Source: JAYZQT01 sp964412235 (GTDB taxonomy: Bacteria > Pseudomonadota > Alphaproteobacteria > MPNO01 > UBA830). From it: DNA of 16,216 nt. Location of the stretch: contig CAYPNT010000067.1 of assembly GCA_964412235.1 (NCBI GenBank), positions 1 to 16,216 of the forward strand. Direction: 5' to 3'. The translations under genes were made by a program, and so were the position numbers. A model generated the notes under the pieces. That model searched no databases. It worked only from the letters and a program-made list of their open reading frames with translations, and was not told where the DNA came from. The stretch's first letter is position 1. Each line of letters opens with the position of its first letter. Shown piece by piece: positions 15,419-16,216 of this stretch.

Positions 15419-15985
15419 TCAGATTGGCAGGGAAAATACTACGTATCTGAGAGCCCCGCCCGCGGCCGGCGCATCAAATGGATAGCAGGTCACGAGGATT
15501 AATCCTCCTGGAAACCGTTCTGGGCTCAATTTGTTTTTCCGCGAGTCAATTACCTGGGATCCAACAACTTTGAAGGTTTGTCGCTTAGACGGAAAATTGA
15601 TCACGATAGGGTCATTTATTTTCAGAAATTTAAGAAATCGGAAATGAGTGTCACGGTGTCCGCTAATGATTAGTGCCGAGCCTGCCTTGCCGCTACGTTG
15701 ATTTAATGCAGGGGCAAACGCCAAGCTGCTGCCTCTATCATTTTCCAGAAATATTTGTTTCACCCTCTGCACAGGAGCCTCGATTTGACCGACCGGGTGA
15801 TAATCGGCCCACGGCCAGGGCCGACGAATCTGTCCTGTTTTCTGGTAATGGTACCAACTTTTTTCGAGCAAAAATTGGGCGAGTTGAGCTTTCGCGGGCA
15901 CCCACAAGGCACTAAGCAGTATGACAACCCCCAGTGCACCGATAGAAGCGCATAAAGATGGCCGTGCGCGGTGGCGCCAACTCAC
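15419..15985 (-). CDS. Class GN sortase (marine proteobacterial type)
   Basis: A 188-residue sortase of the kind found in Gram-negative, often marine, proteobacteria, where it usually serves a single substrate encoded next to it. A membrane anchor lies at about 13-33. The family-like PWPWADYHPVG (56-66) follows. The catalytic set is present: His110 in IISGHRDTHF, Cys167 in LILVTCYPF and Arg180 in GALRYVVF. Sortases cleave a C-terminal sorting signal and transfer the product to an acceptor; the acceptor in Gram-negative cells is not something I can infer here. The start is GTG 15985, whose GTGA overlaps the TGA of the upstream substrate gene by four bases, so the two are translationally coupled. 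It faces tRNA-Lys. Confidence 0.93.
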   Translation of the reverse strand: MSWRHRARPSLCASIGALGVVILLSALWVPAKAQLAQFLLEKSWYHYQKTGQIRRPWPWADYHPVGQIEAPVQRVKQIFLENDRGSSLAFAPALNQRSGKAGSALIISGHRDTHFRFLKFLKINDPIVINFPSKRQTFKVVGSQVIDSRKNKLSPERFPGGLILVTCYPFDAPAAGGALRYVVFSLPI

Positions 15986-16216
15986 GCCTCAATCCGCCGA
16001 TTACGAACAGACATAATGAAACCCAGGGCTGCCATGATCATCATTAACAGGCCCAAAATAAGCCGTTTCTCATAACCGTCTGCTGTTTGAGCAAAACTCA
16101 CGATCTCATCTGGACTGCCCAGCGGGGAAGGGGAGTAGGCTGGTTGCTCCTTATATTTTTTTACTTTGACCCTTAATCCGTCGGGTTTTAATGCCGGTAT
16201 GGCTTGTGTTTGAAGA
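15982..16216 (-). CDS. Marine sortase target protein, C-terminal fragment
   Basis: The last 77 residues of a protein whose N-terminal part lies beyond the window. The frame runs from 16215 to the TGA at 15984-15982. It has a proline-rich stretch, then FAQTA (16095-16081), a short polar spacer, a hydrophobic helix of about 17 residues (near 16062-16012) and a basic tail with RNRR. That is the layout of a sortase sorting signal: motif, helix, positive charges. FAQTA would be a divergent form of the LPxTG/LPQTA-type motif, with Leu and Pro replaced. The gene overlaps the sortase start by four bases. The known family (marine proteobacterial sortase target) has VIT and von Willebrand A domains upstream; these cannot be seen here, so the name rests on context and tail architecture. 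Confidence 0.78.
   Translation of the reverse strand, partial: LQTQAIPALKPDGLRVKVKKYKEQPAYSPSPLGSPDEIVSFAQTADGYEKRLILGLLMMIMAALGFIMSVRNRRIEA

Noticed and set aside
1..16216. CRISPR array, insertion sequence or prophage
   Set aside because: No regularly spaced repeats, transposase, integrase or terminal inverted repeats were seen anywhere in the window.

Overview
The window looks like a chromosomal stretch of an alphaproteobacterium, probably marine. The grounds are the protein flavour of GyrA (acidic insert in its C-terminal domain), UvrA, TrmFO and SecDF, the linkage uvrA / ssb / gyrA / coaD, an NDUFAF6-like squalene-synthase-fold protein of the alphaproteobacterial type, hopanoid-type genes, and a Gram-negative 'marine proteobacterial' sortase with its target. 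Base composition is moderate, leaning AT-rich between genes. The assignment rests on reading the sequence, not on a search.

Layout. (1) 1-1233: the 3' end of secD, then complete secF (+ strand), closed by a symmetric hairpin that can also serve the opposite strand. (2) 1314-1925 (-): a small membrane protein matching the membrane domain of urate hydroxylase PuuD, without the cytochrome c domain. (3) 2181-4139 (-): a two-gene unit, a shortened and degenerate squalene/phytoene synthase relative (HpnC/HpnD-like) followed by hpnE (hydroxysqualene dehydroxylase). (4) 4200-5027 (+): divergent from that unit, a second squalene-synthase-fold gene resembling the complex I assembly factor NDUFAF6 and lacking the catalytic Asp motifs. 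(5) 5033-9955 (-): uvrA, a ChaC-type gamma-glutamylcyclotransferase, and trmFO, likely one transcription unit. (6) 10062-15171 (+): a D-2-hydroxyacid dehydrogenase, ssb, gyrA and coaD. (7) 15258-15333 (+): tRNA-Lys(TTT) with its own promoter-like element. (8) 15419-16215 (-): a class GN (marine-type) sortase overlapping by 4 nt the C-terminal end of its presumed single substrate, which runs off the window.

Function. Most of the window is housekeeping: protein export (SecDF), tRNA methylation (TrmFO), excision repair (UvrA), single-strand DNA binding (Ssb), supercoiling (GyrA) and coenzyme A synthesis (CoaD). The parts most worth a second look are the sortase and substrate pair with an apparently degenerate sorting signal, the two non-canonical squalene-synthase-fold genes beside an intact-looking hpnE, and the stand-alone PuuD membrane domain. 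I found no CRISPR array, insertion sequence, prophage gene or clearly new defence system.
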